DNA of 64,000 nt from Lateolabrax maculatus (Eukaryota > Chordata > Actinopteri > Acropomatiformes > Lateolabracidae): positions 2,790,001-2,854,000 of the forward strand of contig CM062198.1 in assembly GCA_031216445.1 (NCBI GenBank), given 5' to 3'. Of the stretch, positions 24,684 through 35,879 are shown piece after piece (the stretch's first letter is position 1; each line of letters opens with the position of its first letter). The notes beneath the pieces are model-generated. The model was not told where the DNA came from and searched no databases. It worked only from the letters and a program-made list of their open reading frames with translations. The position numbers and the translations under genes are program-made.

Positions 24684-24715
24684 CTAAGACGGCTGATGGT
24701 CCAGCACAGAGAAGC
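24684..24715 (-). CDS. Predicted exon 3 (last) of small minus-strand gene
   Basis: On the minus strand a strong acceptor (CTTTGTCCTCTCTTTTCACAG) precedes 24715. Joined in phase to exon 2 (one base left over there, two taken here), the frame continues for ten codons, ending VLDHQPS and TAG at 24686-24684. Another frame through the same sequence stays open for longer (LAAGVFSKRWVWIIIPLEIQ), so a different continuation is possible if exon 2 ends elsewhere. Confidence 0.35.
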
Positions 24716-24823
24716 CTGTGAAAAGAGAGGACAAAGAGAAGAAACTAGAGTACATCTGATCAGGTACTGAACTGTTTTGACAGCCGCTGACAGCTCGTTC
24801 CAGCTTGTATATGAAATATATAT

Positions 24824-24898
24824 TACTTTTTTCATATTACATATATATATATGTACTTTTTTCATATTACATATATATATATGTAATATGAAAAAAGT
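24824..24898. repeat. 44-bp perfect palindrome plus direct repeat
   Basis: 24855-24898 is a perfect palindrome: each 22-bp arm begins ACTTTTTTCATATTACATAT. A further direct copy of the left arm precedes it at about 24826. It could form a cruciform or hairpin and lies in the predicted second intron of the minus-strand gene. Confidence 0.85.
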
Positions 24899-25033
24899 CA
24901 TGATATGATGGTAATAAAGTTATATTATGGCATTAAATCACAATTTGATGCTTGATTTAACGAGAACCATTATAATTTCAATCAGAAAAAAATATTTTGA
25001 GAATAATTCACAATTTTACCAGAAAAACCATAC

Positions 25034-25132
25034 TCTCAAAGTCAGCTTCAGCTGCCCTCATCCTCCAGCTGCTCTGAAGGACCTTCTCAATGGCCACCAG
25101 TAGGAGACTGTGGTCACACAGGGCAGCGTAGT
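25034..25132 (-). CDS. Predicted exon 2 of small minus-strand gene
   Basis: On the minus strand the exon is bounded by an acceptor ACATTCAG before 25132 and a donor GAGA|GTATGG after 25034. It is 99 bp long, taking two bases from and leaving one base to the neighbouring codons, which matches the phase of exon 1 at 30311. The reading includes YAALCDHSLLLVAIEKVLQS then SWRMRAAEADFE, an amphipathic helical sequence with GC-rich third positions amid AT-rich DNA. The protein is not recognised. The acceptor has a poor polypyrimidine tract, which lowers confidence. Confidence 0.45.
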
Positions 25133-26182
25133 CTGAATGTTTGTGTGAGGCAGGACGTTAATAGAAAAGAGCATAGCACAGTCAACTTTTCCAGAAAAAG
25201 TACAAATAATTATTGAAACACACAGATAGCAGGTCCTCGCAGTCACTTAGCTGTTTTCAGAGTTCCTTGTTGCTTTCCAGGCAGCAGTTGCTCGTCCATC
25301 TGTTAACTGTGGATGGATATGATACGGCTCCCAGCGCTGCCTGTGTTTACTCTGCTAGAGAACATTTAATGGCAGCCTTAACGTCACTCTGTTATGCCTG
25401 CTAATGTTCCTGTTAGTGTGTATGTGTGCACATGCGTTTCATTCTGTCCATTAAAGCCCCATGCATCTCAGCACTTTAAGTCTGCATGAGTCTTTATAAT
25501 TAGGGATTCATGTTTTTATGAATCCTACATTATGATACTAATTACCTCGTTCACTGACTCTCCCTGAGCTGTGGGCTTTGGAGCGAGCTACGTGTGATCT
25601 GTACTGTCTTTTGGACTCATATCCAACATTAAAATTTTAATTTAAATTTTAATTTTAATCTAAAACAGGTTAAAAACGGTCAGTAGGTGAGATAGTGCAA
25701 CTTAATTACAACACAGTTTCAGAACGTTTATTAGAAACAGTATTTGTGCTCAGTGCTGTAAGAAAGCTACAGTATGGAGACCAATTTCAAAGCCATTCAT
25801 GGGATCTACTGTAAAACACAGAAAAATGACAAACAGCAGCTGTAATGGTCTACATATGAAAAAATATTACATATAATGGTACTGTATTTCTGAGGCCGGA
25901 GGGGGATACACATTTAGCTTACACAATAGGAAACATTTAATCAACAAAGTGTGGCTATAATTACAAAACATTACTTGTAAGGGTTGACGAACTGTCTCTC
26001 CAACATGACAGTGTGTGTCAGGGGTACTGAAATAGTCTCAGAGGTCCACCTACCAAATTTCGACAATGCCACAGGTCCAAAGAGAGAGGATTGTGTGAGT
26101 GTTATTTCATTTCTAAAGACTTCAGAACTTGTACACAGAAATCCTTTCTGTATTAATGGAAGAAGTGACACCTTGTGTTGTC
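25133..26182. other. Predicted intron 1, unique part
   Basis: AT-rich sequence. A stretch at about 25279-25405 follows a TTTCCAG acceptor on the plus strand and stays open for 41 codons (QQLLVHLLTVDGYD) to TAA, but no partner exon is visible, so it is not called. Confidence 0.4.
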
Positions 26183-26503
26183 AAGTCAAGTCAAGTCAAT
26201 TTTATTTGTATAGCGCCAAATCATAACAAAAGTTATCTCAAGACGCTTTCACATAGAGTAGGTCTAGACCATACTCTTTAAAATATTATTTACAGAGACC
26301 CAACAGTTCCCACCATGAGCAAGCACTTGGCGACAGTGGCGAGGAAAAACTCCCTTTTAACAGGTAGAAACCTCGAGCAGAACCAGGCTCTGGGTGGGCG
26401 GCCATCTGCATCGACCCAGTTGGGTTGAAAGGGGAGGAGAGAGGGGGAGAGGGGAGACAGAACAGGAGGAGAGACAACAAATCAGACTAATAATAATAAT
26501 AAT
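26183..26503 (-). mobile_element. L2-type LINE 3'-end fragment
   Basis: This is the 3' untranslated end of the L2 family found whole at 37603-41523: TCAAG tail repeats, TTTTATTTGTATAGCGCC, the ATAACAAAAGTTAT hairpin and the GTCGATGCAGATGGCCGCCC region in inverse orientation. Only about 320 bp is present, ending in an AAT-rich run. It faces the plus-strand L2 at 26593-29182, with both tails outward. Confidence 0.85.
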
Positions 26504-26592
26504 GTTACTCATTAATGTTCATGAATGAATTTGTTGTTAAAGGACTGATTCATTAGGGAAAATGCTGATTATATATTGCCCATTAGTACCAT

Positions 26593-29182
26593 TTAGCTCC
26601 ATGGTATAACTCCTTAACCCGCAAATTAAAAGAAACATCGCGAAAATTAGAAAGGAAATGGCATTCCACCAAACTGGAGGAAACTCCTTTAGTTTGGCAA
26701 GATAGTCTTAGAACATACAGGAAGGCCCTCCGTAATGCCAGAGGAGCCTATTACTCCTCACTAATAGAGGAACATAAGAACAACCCCAGGTTTCTTTTTA
26801 GCACTGTAGCCAGGCTGACACAGAGTCAGAGCTCTGTTGAGCTCTCAGTAGTAATAACTTCATGAGCTTCTTTGATGATAAAATTCTAACTATTCTAACT
26901 ATTCTTCTATTCTAACTAAAAAAATTCATCATCTTGTGCTCTCAGCCAGTTCAGATACATCTTCGAGTACAGGAACCTCAGGAACTTCAGAAGCAGCTGT
27001 AGAACCAGATTTAGATTGTTATATTGTTTATTTATATTTATTGACTGTTTTTCTCCAATTGACCTTCACCAACTAACTTCAATGATTTTTTCGTCTAAAC
27101 CAACAACCTGCCTCTTAGGCCCCATCCCAACTAGGCTGCTTAAAAAAGTTTTACCCTTAGTTAGCACTTCTTTACTCGACATGATCAATCTGTCTTTATT
27201 AACAGGCTATGTACCACAGTCCTTCAAAGTAGCTGTAATTAAACCTCTTCTTAAAAAGCCTACGCTTGATCCAGGGGTTTTAGCCAATTATAGACCTATA
27301 TCTAACCTTCCCTTTCTCTCCAAAATCAGTTATGTGACTTTCTAAACAGCAATAGTTTATTTGAGGATTTTCAGTCAGGATTTAGTGAATATGATAGCAC
27401 AGAGACATCACTGGTGAAAGTGACAAACAACCTTTTGATTGCGTCAGACAAAGGATTTGTCTCTGTACTTGTTCTGTTAGATCTTAGTGCCGCTTTCGAT
27501 ACCATTGACCATGGTATCCTATTACAGAGACTGGAGCATTTGATTGGCGTCAAAGGACCCGCACTAAGCTGGTTTCAGTCGTATTTATCAGATAGATTTC
27601 AGTTTGTCCACGTAAATGATGAATCCTCCGTGCACACGGAAGTTAGTCACGGAGTTCCACAAGGTTCAGTGCTCTGACCACTTTTATTTACCTTGTATAT
27701 GCTTCCTATAGGCAATATTATTAGGAAACACTCCATAAACTTTCACTGCTATGCAGATGACACTCAGTTATACTTATCGATAAAGCCAGATGAAACCGAT
27801 AAGTTAGCCAAGCTTCAGGCATGTATTAAGGACATAAAAGACTGGATGACCTGCAATTTCCTGCTGTTAAACTCAGACAAAACTGAAGTTATTGTTCTGG
27901 GTCCTAAACACCTGCGAGACGCACAATGTATAGATATAGTTACTCTAGATGGAATTGCCCTGGCCTCTAGCACCGCTGTAAGGAGTCTAGGAGTAATCTT
28001 TGTTCAGGACATGTCCTTTAATACCCATATAAAACAGACTTCAAGGACTGCCTTCTTCCACTTACGTAACATTATGAAAATCAGGCATATCCTGTCTCAA
28101 AAGATGCAGAAAAACTAGTTCATGCATTTGTTGCTTCTAGGTTGGATTATTGTAATTCCTTATTATCGGGCTACCCCGATAAGTCTCTAAAGACTCTCCA
28201 GCTGATCCAGAATGTGGCTGTATGTGTACTGGCAGGAACTAGCAAAAGAGAACATATTTCTCCGATATAAGCTTCTCTGCACTGGCTCCCTGTGAAATCT
28301 AGAATAGAATTTAAGGTCGTCCTCCTCACTTACAAAGCTCTTATTGGTCAGGCACCATCATATCTTAAAGAGCTGATACGGTACGTATTACCCCACTAGA
28401 GCTACCTAAAGTCTCTAAAAGTAGAATGGGAGCCAGAGCCTTTAGTTATCAAGCTCCTCTTCTGTGGAATCAGCTCCCAATTTGGGTTCGGGAGGCAGAC
28501 ACCCTCTCTTCGTTTAAGAGTATGCTAAAAACGTTCCTTTTTGATAAAGCTTATAGTTAGGGCTGGCTCAGGTGAGTCCTGAACCATCCCTTAGTTATGC
28601 TGTTATAGGCTTAGACTGCCGGGGGACTTCCTATGACACACTGAGCTTCTCTCTCCTCATCTCCCTCTCTATCTGTACGCATTCCTATCCCACTAATACA
28701 GGTTACTAACTCCACTTCTTCCTGGTAGTTCTTGTGCTTTCCGTGCTTTTTCGCCTTCTCACTTTCTGCAGGTATTTCTGCCTCTGGAGCTGTAGATTCT
28801 GGATCTGTGACTGCAGGCCGTCTACTGCCCCATGTTCCTGCTCCACACTCACTGCTGCAGTTGTTATTATTATTAGTCTGATTTGTTGTCTCTCCTCCTG
28901 TTCTGTCTCCCCTCTCCCCCTCTCTCCTCCCCTTTCAACCCAACTGGGTCGATGCAGATGGCCGCCCACCCAGAGCCTGGTTCTGCTCGAGGTTTCTACC
29001 TGTTAAAAGGGAGTTTTTCCTCACCACTGTCGCCAAGTGTTGCTCATGGTGGGAACTGTTGGGTCTCTGTAAATAATATTTTAAAGAGTATGGTCTAGAC
29101 CTGCTCTATGTGAAAGCGTCTTGAGATAACTTTTGTTATGATTTGGCGCTATACAAATAAAATTGACTTGACTTGACTTGAC
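26593..29182 (+). pseudogene. L2-type LINE, 5'-truncated and mutated
   Basis: Homology to the intact L2 at 37603-41523 starts in the linker between endonuclease and RT (ACTCCTTAACCCGCAAATTA) and runs to the TTGAC tail at 29182. Recognisable pieces are LANYRPISNLPFLSKI, LLDLSAAFDTIDHGILLQRL, VPQGSVL followed by a stop, and HCYADDTQLYLSIK. Frames are broken near 26850-26930, 27328, 27678, 28098 and 28268, with a short deletion at about 28380. The RT catalytic residues survive but the frame does not. It lies in the predicted intron 1 of the minus-strand gene. Confidence 0.9.
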
Positions 29183-30310
29183 ATTGTTTCTTTCCATTGT
29201 TTACAAGGTTAATTTATTGTCATTCTACAACACAGGGTTGAACAACCGGATGTACAACTGGTAAAAATAGCCATCTGCGAGCACAACATGAGACCTTTTT
29301 TGAAATGCTGAACACATTGGAGATGTGGGGGGATTCAGAAGTCTAGTACTAGGTTAGCAGCAATGTAATGTAAATTTCTTACATCAAGTCACAACCAGGT
29401 CAGGCTCTGGACTCATTTGCCCACCTCATGTATTTTACTGTGCTGTAAATCCCTCTGCAGAGGTAGAATTAAACTTGCGGAAAGACAAGTGTTGACTTTG
29501 TGCTTATTTGGACGAAAATTGCCACCACAGCAGCAGGCAACTACCATTAATTTGCAGTCTTATTACGGACTCCAGTCTAGTCTCTAGTCTTCATTTTATC
29601 CAGGATACATTTATGGGAAAAAATGGTTTGTCCACATGTATGTATGAAGCTCATTAAATGGGAACTCTTTATTTTTACACATAAAGGTCAGTTTAAAAGT
29701 CATGAGACAGACAAGAATGTCTGATTCTGCAAACGCCCAGATTATTTTCAATGACAAAATTTTTAAAGGCAAATAAAATATGGTTACGATAGGTCGCTTA
29801 GGCAACAAAAACACCTTGTTAAGGTCAGGGAAAGATTGCGGTGATGGTAAATGATGCAAACATTATTTGCAGGTCACAATTAATGTTGAGACACAAATTC
29901 TGGTCTACCGCATGCAAGTCTTTCTGCTTTGCTACATAGGACACACTACTGAACCTTGGCATTGGATAGAAACTCTAAGGGCGCAGAATTGTCCAAAATG
30001 AAACAGGTCGGGACTATGTGCGGAGTTGCCCGTTCACACATGCAGCACAGCAGGAGATTGTCGTGTCTATACACTTACCGGAAATAGCCCGTTTGGTTTA
30101 GGTGAGGGGTGCAGGAGGCAGGACATTGCTGCGGTTGTAATTCAGTGTTTTTAAGATTTTCACCAGAAATAAAACAGCTTTTATTTTACAGGAAGTCCTC
30201 TGTCCTGTTACCATTTTGCAGCCGAGCGTCAAAACTATTCAGCTTTTCACGGCTGCTGTAGGTGGGGCTTGTGCTCCTTGGATGACAGCGGAGGAGCGGG
30301 AGCAGTTTAC
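29183..30310. other. Predicted intron 1, donor-proximal part
   Basis: Mostly unique. A stretch at about 29975-30115 (GTTCACACATGCAGCACAGC, CACTTACCGGAAATAGCCCG) is probably an old interspersed repeat. From 30190 it becomes CG-richer towards the predicted first exon. Confidence 0.4.
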
Positions 30311-30410
30311 CTTCCGACACGAATAGCTTCCTCTGCTTCAGATCGCTGATGCGGTGAGTCTGTGATGCAGTCATGGTGGACGGGGATCGATACGCGGGCA
30401 GCAGCACCAT
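30311..30410 (-). CDS. Predicted exon 1 of small minus-strand gene
   Basis: On the minus strand an ATG at 30410 with G at -3 and +4 opens MVLLPAYRSPST; a second in-frame ATG at 30374 lies in an ideal context (GTCCACCATGA). The frame reads on through MTASQTHRISDLKQRKLFVS to a donor GGAAG|GTAAAC at 30311/30310, leaving one base. The region is CG-rich, and a TATA-like CTATTTAAGC lies about 70-110 bp upstream. Splicing to the exon at 25132 restores the frame (G+AC gives Asp), and a third exon at 24715 ends the protein after about 76 residues. The product is unknown: it has no signal peptide or membrane segment and looks basic at the N-terminus, helical after it. Alternative: a CG-rich transposon promoter. 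Confidence 0.45.
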
Positions 30411-30477
30411 AACTGACAGCCTGGTCGTTCTCACGTGGGCTTGCGGAGGAAGCAGCCAGGATAGGCAGGCTGAAGCA

Positions 30478-30487
30478 GCTTAAATAG
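30478..30487 (-). promoter_or_regulatory. TATA-like box upstream of predicted exon 1
   Basis: The minus strand reads CTATTTAAGC, in a CG-rich context (CAGGGCGCC just upstream). If used, transcription would start near 30450 and give a 5' leader of about 40-75 bases before the two in-frame ATGs. Confidence 0.4.
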
Positions 30488-30955
30488 GGCGCCCTGAATG
30501 CGATCACCAATAGATGCGTAGAAGGGAATCAGCTGATCCATCAGCTGATGTGGCTCCTGGATTGGCCATGATCATGGCTGGGATATTGAGCAGAACTTGA
30601 CTCTGTGGCCTGCCTGAACTTACCCGATGCTCAATTGATGTGTTGGAATTGATTTGCAGTGAACTGAGAAAGATTGGATTACTCTGCCTGGATATTCTGC
30701 CAGTTAGTTCCAAACCTCAAGGCTTTATACCAGATCCTCAAAGTCTTCTGGTTCAAAGGTTGCCAACCAAGGCCTACCTCCTCTCTCCTCTTCTTCTGTT
30801 CTACTTTCTTCAGGGATGCCTCTTTGTCTCAGGTCTGAGAGGAAGGACCTCATGATGAAACCTACTAGGATAAACAATGCATTACAGAAGGCAGTTATCC
30901 TGAGATAATGACTCTGTGGTTCATGAGAAAACTATGAATCTCGAGACAACATTAC
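30488..30955. other. Upstream of predicted gene, nothing recognised
   Basis: Unique sequence, moderately AT-rich, with no recognised repeat or exon. Confidence 0.4.
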
Positions 30956-31099
30956 ACAGTAATTGTCTTTGGGAAACAGCCTTAATCAAGACTGTGAGTC
31001 TACAGCCATGCTAGCAGCCTGTAAGGGTGTGCTTAGAGCTACTTTAAATGCTTCGAGCTAACCTCAGCATAGCAATGTGCTAACAATGACAATGGTAAC
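30956..31099 (-). repeat. Teleost TTAGC-type dispersed repeat, first half
   Basis: Read on the minus strand it contains CATTGTCATTGTTAGCAC, GCTGAGGTTAGCTCGAAGC and GCTGCTAGCATGGCTGTAGA, the words of a very common fish interspersed repeat. The other half continues at 31647-31700 beyond an inserted LTR. A related fragment lies at 56794-56937. Confidence 0.65.
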
Positions 31100-31646
31100 T
31101 GTGAAGGAAATCTTAGAGCTGGTTCAGAAAGTTAAAGTTTCAGAAGACTTGGATGTCTTAAATAGGAATATTTATTGAAGATCCATTGAGGAGAAAAGGA
31201 AAACACCACGTGTGAATCATAGCGCCCTGTTCCCAAATCTGAAGATGGTGTCCTGAAGCTCAGTATTTAACCCTCCCCAGGACTGATAAGTTCCGCTATA
31301 TCCAAATAGGGTTTTTCCTAACTCAGCCTGGCATGTGTGATGGCTCTATTGGATATCAGATCCATTCATGGAAAGATGTCAACCTTCGCTGTCCTGCCAA
31401 CAGTATAGTCTTTCTTATCTAGCGTCAACAACCAGGCGCCAGCCTGTTGTGTCTAAACCTGAATACAGAAGATATCTAGCAGACCTTGGTTTACCAGAAG
31501 CCAGAGCCAACTCGGCCTTGTCAGGCACACAGAGTGAGACAGGCAAACAGAGACAGGCAGTTGACCTGACCTGTGAAGCTCTGTCTTAAGTTACCTTTAA
31601 CCTACAAGAGGGAAGTTTAACATACAAAAAGGAAAATTCCCTCACA
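31100..31646 (-). mobile_element. Solo ERV-type LTR (547 bp), inverse copy
   Basis: Same family and same length as 21444-21990, in inverse orientation: TGTGAAGGAA at the left, TTCCCTCACA at the right. It is flanked by GTAAC (31095-31099) and GTAAT (31647-31651), an imperfect target duplication. It has split a teleost dispersed repeat, whose two halves can be read across the insertion. No internal region remains. Confidence 0.85.
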
Positions 31647-31705
31647 GTAATGTGCTAATGTTCAGCAGGTTTAATGTTGAGCATGTTCACCACCTTAACA
31701 CCAAG
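31647..31705 (-). repeat. Teleost TTAGC-type dispersed repeat, second half
   Basis: The minus strand reads AAGGTGGTGAACATGCTCAA and CCTGCTGAACATTAGCAC, the part of the repeat that precedes the segment at 31099. Confidence 0.6.
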
Positions 31706-32091
31706 CAGCACCGGCAGGAGCTGCCTGCTTCTGTGTAATCCTCCTAAACAAGTAAACCTTCTTCAGTCTCCCAGCAGTGGCCACACTGGAGGATGTGTCC
31801 CTGTGTGTGATGATGGCACACCAGCTCTCACCTGGACAGCTGCTGCCACAGCTGTGACACCACCACCTCCATTTTCTCTTCTCTTCTCTCCTCAGCTTCA
31901 TCAAACTTTACCTTCTGGAGTTTTTCTCTCTGTTTTCAGTTTGTGACTTTTCAGTCACGTTCATCAGCAACTTAAAGTAAAAATAAATGGATAAAAAAAT
32001 GATACTTTATTAAATGTTAAGATAGATTAATTCATCTTGGCTCAGTCACAATCTTTCCCAAATGAAAGTTTATTTTTGAGTGTTCATTGTA
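31706..32091. other. Unique sequence, nothing firm
   Basis: A C/T-rich acceptor-like tract (TTCTCTTCTCTCCTCAG) ends at about 31898 on the plus strand with an open frame to 31946, but no donor or partner exon is visible. Confidence 0.35.
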
Positions 32092-32164
32092 ATTTGTTTC
32101 CTATCAATCACAACATTTAATCTACATGCTGTAGATTAAATGTTGTGATTGATAGGAAACAAAT
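32092..32164. repeat. Perfect 35-bp inverted repeat, 3-base loop
   Basis: The arms 32092-32126 and 32130-32164 are exact reverse complements separated by TGC. The left arm starts ATTTGTTTCCTATCAATCAC. It would form a near-perfect hairpin in RNA or a cruciform in DNA. There are no transposon-like ends or target duplication around it. Confidence 0.95.
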
Positions 32165-32269
32165 GATGTTCTTGATGTCTGAAGTCATGTTTCGGTTTGT
32201 TTCCATTCAGGCATATGTGCTGATGTCATCAGGAATAGGCAGGGTGTGATCAGGTTCAAAACCATACTA

Positions 32270-32420
32270 TCCACTGCTATTCCATGTTATATGCTACAAA
32301 CATGCTATACTATACTATCCCATGTTATGCTACCATACTATGCAACTCTGTGCTATGCTATACCATACTGTGCTCTACCATACCATACTATGCTATACTA
32401 TCATTTATCATGCTATATAT
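32270..32420. repeat. Degenerate CTATACTATGC-type minisatellite
   Basis: Variants of CATGCTATACTATACTATCC, CATACTATGC and CCATACTATGCTATACTATC recur with irregular spacing across about 150 bp. Confidence 0.6.
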
Positions 32421-33729
32421 TTTGATAACTGAACTTAACTCAATTTTGACAGGTTTGTAATGTTTCATATTAAACATACTTGTTTTATAGACATGTCAAT
32501 AATTATTTTGTGTTCATGAAAATGTTTTTTTAAAGCTTAGGGCAAATATGTTTTTGAATTATTTATTGCCACAATATCCACACATGGCAAGTACAGCGAG
32601 ATTAGGATACAGTTTAACTAAGGCTACTAAAAGTACTTGTTTGAAGTTAGGAAAAGCTAATGGTCATAGATAAACAAGCCAACATTAATTGTAAGTTGTG
32701 AATTCCTGCATATAAATCGTGCTGAGATTGGGCTGACTATACTACTGTATATTCTGTATCATACCAAAATATAATACAGTGCTGGATTGTACTATAATAT
32801 ACTGCAAATATTATGTCCAACATGCAAGAAAGGCATAGTTTAGTTTATATGTCAGTGGATCTAAGGAAGTCCAAGCCGGATCAGAGCTAGAGAAAGATTT
32901 TAACTGTCTCTGCTGATATCATAGCAGAGACCACCGCTGCAGTTAAAACTGGACAAGATGATTCTGATCATTGTACCTCAGGGGAAGATTATTACTATTG
33001 TTTATCACTGTAAAAAAAAGCATTCTTGTACTGTAGTGAATCTGGGTTTGTTTACCAGTGAATTGCAGCCACCTCTTTTTCTTCTCTGTTCCATGCATTT
33101 CTGTTTGAGATTGAAGATTTTAACCATTTGTCATCAGCAGCTAAGCATGAGAGGACAATAAGGAAATCAAATCAGAAGCTGAAGGTGGAATATAGGTTTT
33201 AGATAACTGCAAATGAAAAAGTGAGTGCACATTTTGATCAGTAGACGTTATGTCATCTCAGAAATTTACATAAAACATTATTTCTATGTGTGTCCAGGGA
33301 AAGTAATTTGAAAGAAGAGAGCTGCTTCTAAGTCTATACTGCATCCTACGCACAGTTTCACACTTCTTTTATGTGAGGTTTAACGAATATGTCTTTAAAA
33401 GGTGTCTGGCAACACCAAACTGGCAACTGAGTGTGCCTCACTGATGTCTCCAGGTAAGGTGGGGTATTTATCTAAACAAGAAAAAAGTACAATCTAAGAT
33501 TGTACAATGCAGTAAAAATGATGCAATATGAAGTGTTCCAAGACCATTGAAGGTCTGTTTACAGGCGTTGGGGAGTACAACTACCTACATGAAACAGTTG
33601 TATGAAGCCTTTTGTGGCTCCAGAGGGAGCTGTGTGAAGTCTGATTAAGTTTTAAGTCAGCTGAAGCCTGTCAGTAGAGTGTATTGGAAGGCCTGAGTAT
33701 AATGCATTTCAATTTGTCTGCATCATTCG
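32421..33729. other. Unique sequence, nothing recognised
   Basis: AT-rich sequence without supported features. Confidence 0.4.
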
Positions 33730-34085
33730 AGATCACAAAAGATCAAACTTGCAGTATTTTACTTATAGAAAAATGCTGTATTAGTAGCTGTCCTGATGTT
33801 TGTTTTGAAACTTGATTAATCATGGAACAAAGTTGTATAATTTTTATCTTTTTGTAACTTAAAAAATAGTTTTTCATCCAAATATTAATGGCAGATAAGC
33901 AGGTTGTAAGTGAAGTTAAACGTTTAGGGTTGTCATGCGGAAATGAAATGTATAATTTAGCATCATTAGCATAGATGTGATGATTGATGTTATGATTCCC
34001 GATGATATCACCCAACAGAAGTATGAATAGAAAGAAGAGGAGTGGACTGAGACAACTGCCCTGTGTAACCTTGTGGGATATAGCA
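33730..34085 (-). pseudogene. Old L2-like LINE, RT fragment
   Basis: On the minus strand the piece reads from an IPQG-type motif B region with STPLLFILLL through GDIIGNHNINHHIYANDAKL to a degraded palm end. This parallels VPQGSVLGPLLF...YADDTQLYLS of the intact L2 at 38233-41247. The catalytic box has changed from YADD to YAND, so it is inactive, and the divergence suggests an older subfamily than the other L2 copies here. Confidence 0.65.
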
Positions 34086-35879
34086 TATGTATATCAGTTG
34101 GAATGTTTGCTAAATTTTGAATTCTTTCAGTAAATTTGCTTCATAATCTTGTTATCTTATTATATATCTTAAGTTATTATTTTGTCTGATCACTCTTCGC
34201 CCTGGAAAACCTGTATTTTTTGCTATGAATGAAGTTTGGTTTTAAACACAGAACTGCAGATAATTATTGATAAAATGGCGTTTAGTCAAATCTTCAAGTT
34301 GGAAAAAACACAATGCCAGCCATACAGAATTTCGGAATTTCAACTGTGTTAATTACTTTTAGGTAGCCTAAATCTCACGTTTGTGTTGTAATTTTTGAAA
34401 TGCGGTGTAGACAGCTAAAATGGGCTCATTACTGCTACCTGAGGGTGCATAAAACATCCACTGCAACTGAGCTGGGTGAGAACAGCAGCTGCAGAGGGTG
34501 TTTTCGTCCCATCGGCTACAAGGAGCTGCAATGAGCTCAATCTACACTCAAACGAAACAAGTGACACAAAGTTGAGATTTATGCTTTATCTGAAGTGCTT
34601 TCAAACCATATGTTTCAGTTTTACAAGAGAAAAGACAAACAAAATCTAACTGGTTTGTTTTGCACGTGTTTAAGTTTCCCACCTCCAATAAAGTGCAGTG
34701 CACAGCCACTTTTCCTGAGCTTCCTGGGAAGCATCAGGAACTGTCTCCCACACAATGGATGAGACAGTCCTAAACAGAGTTGGGTGTATGGGTACACATG
34801 AAAATCTTCAGAGAATAGGCACGTAGTGAAATACCCACCTGTCTTCAGCTTCAGTTATGTTACTGATAACCACCTTTAATTGTTTGTGTGTGCATCATTA
34901 ACACTAATGCTTTTAGATAAATGTTAGATCAGACTGAAACGTGTGTATGCTGATCTGTGCGTATTCTTTGTTGTGTTGTTGAACCAAACCTGCTACAGTT
35001 TTGTTACAGCAGAGTGTGTGTAGGTGTGTGTGTGTGTGTGTGTGTCAGCAAAGTGCACCTCAATCCCAGCCCATTACAGCAGCTATTGGCCTCAACAGTA
35101 ACAGATGGCGCTGACTGCCCCATTCAGCCCATTTGTTACTGAGAGAAATAAACAGATAAATAAAGAAAACATCACTACACTGATGCCTGTGAGACCAAAA
35201 CAATGTTTAAAGGTGTTCAGAGGCTACTTGGAGGTGTGTGTGATTGTGCATGTGTGTGTGTGGGCAGCAGGATAATGGCTAGATGGAGCGTCCAAAGCTC
35301 AGAGCAGAGATCCAAAATGTAGCCTGATGATTATAGTCAACTGAGCAGCAGAATAGCTGTAATGGAGGCAGTCATATATGAGATTTATCTCCTTCTGTTT
35401 AAAGATTTTTTACAATCTTTTGCTCATTTGTAATGTCAGCATGTGGGAAACATGGCATAGAACTGCTCTCTGCTGGGAGCACCAAAAAGCCTGCTTTCAA
35501 CAGCAGTTTGCCTTACTGTTAATGGCTACATGTTTTGGATGCAAATGACACAGAATTTTCAAGCAGGTTACACAGTCATACTGCCATTTGGACATTCCCA
35601 TCCCAAACAGATATTTCTATAGTGTTAACATCTGGGCATCTTCTGACCGTAAAGGGGTTACTGTGTGTTCAGACAGAACGTTAGAGGTGATGCAATTGCA
35701 GTCAATGAAAAGATGCGCTCAGAAATAAATTTGCCTGTAAATTGAACCTGGGACATTTCCATTTTCTTAAAATCACTTTATCGGGCAGCCTTTTGCCGGT
35801 GCTATGGCTGTTGTTCAAACTACAGATTGTACTTCCACATTTTGTATATTTTGTATATGCATGCTGTATGCATATAGAG
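34086..35879. other. Unique sequence with a GT run
   Basis: AT-rich sequence. A (GT)n tract lies at about 35016-35045. No gene or repeat otherwise recognised. Confidence 0.4.

Noticed and set aside
26183..29182. Single L2 insertion with 5' inversion (twin priming)
   Set aside because: Both pieces carry the 3' tail, facing outward. Twin priming would leave only one tail, so two insertions or a rearrangement are needed.
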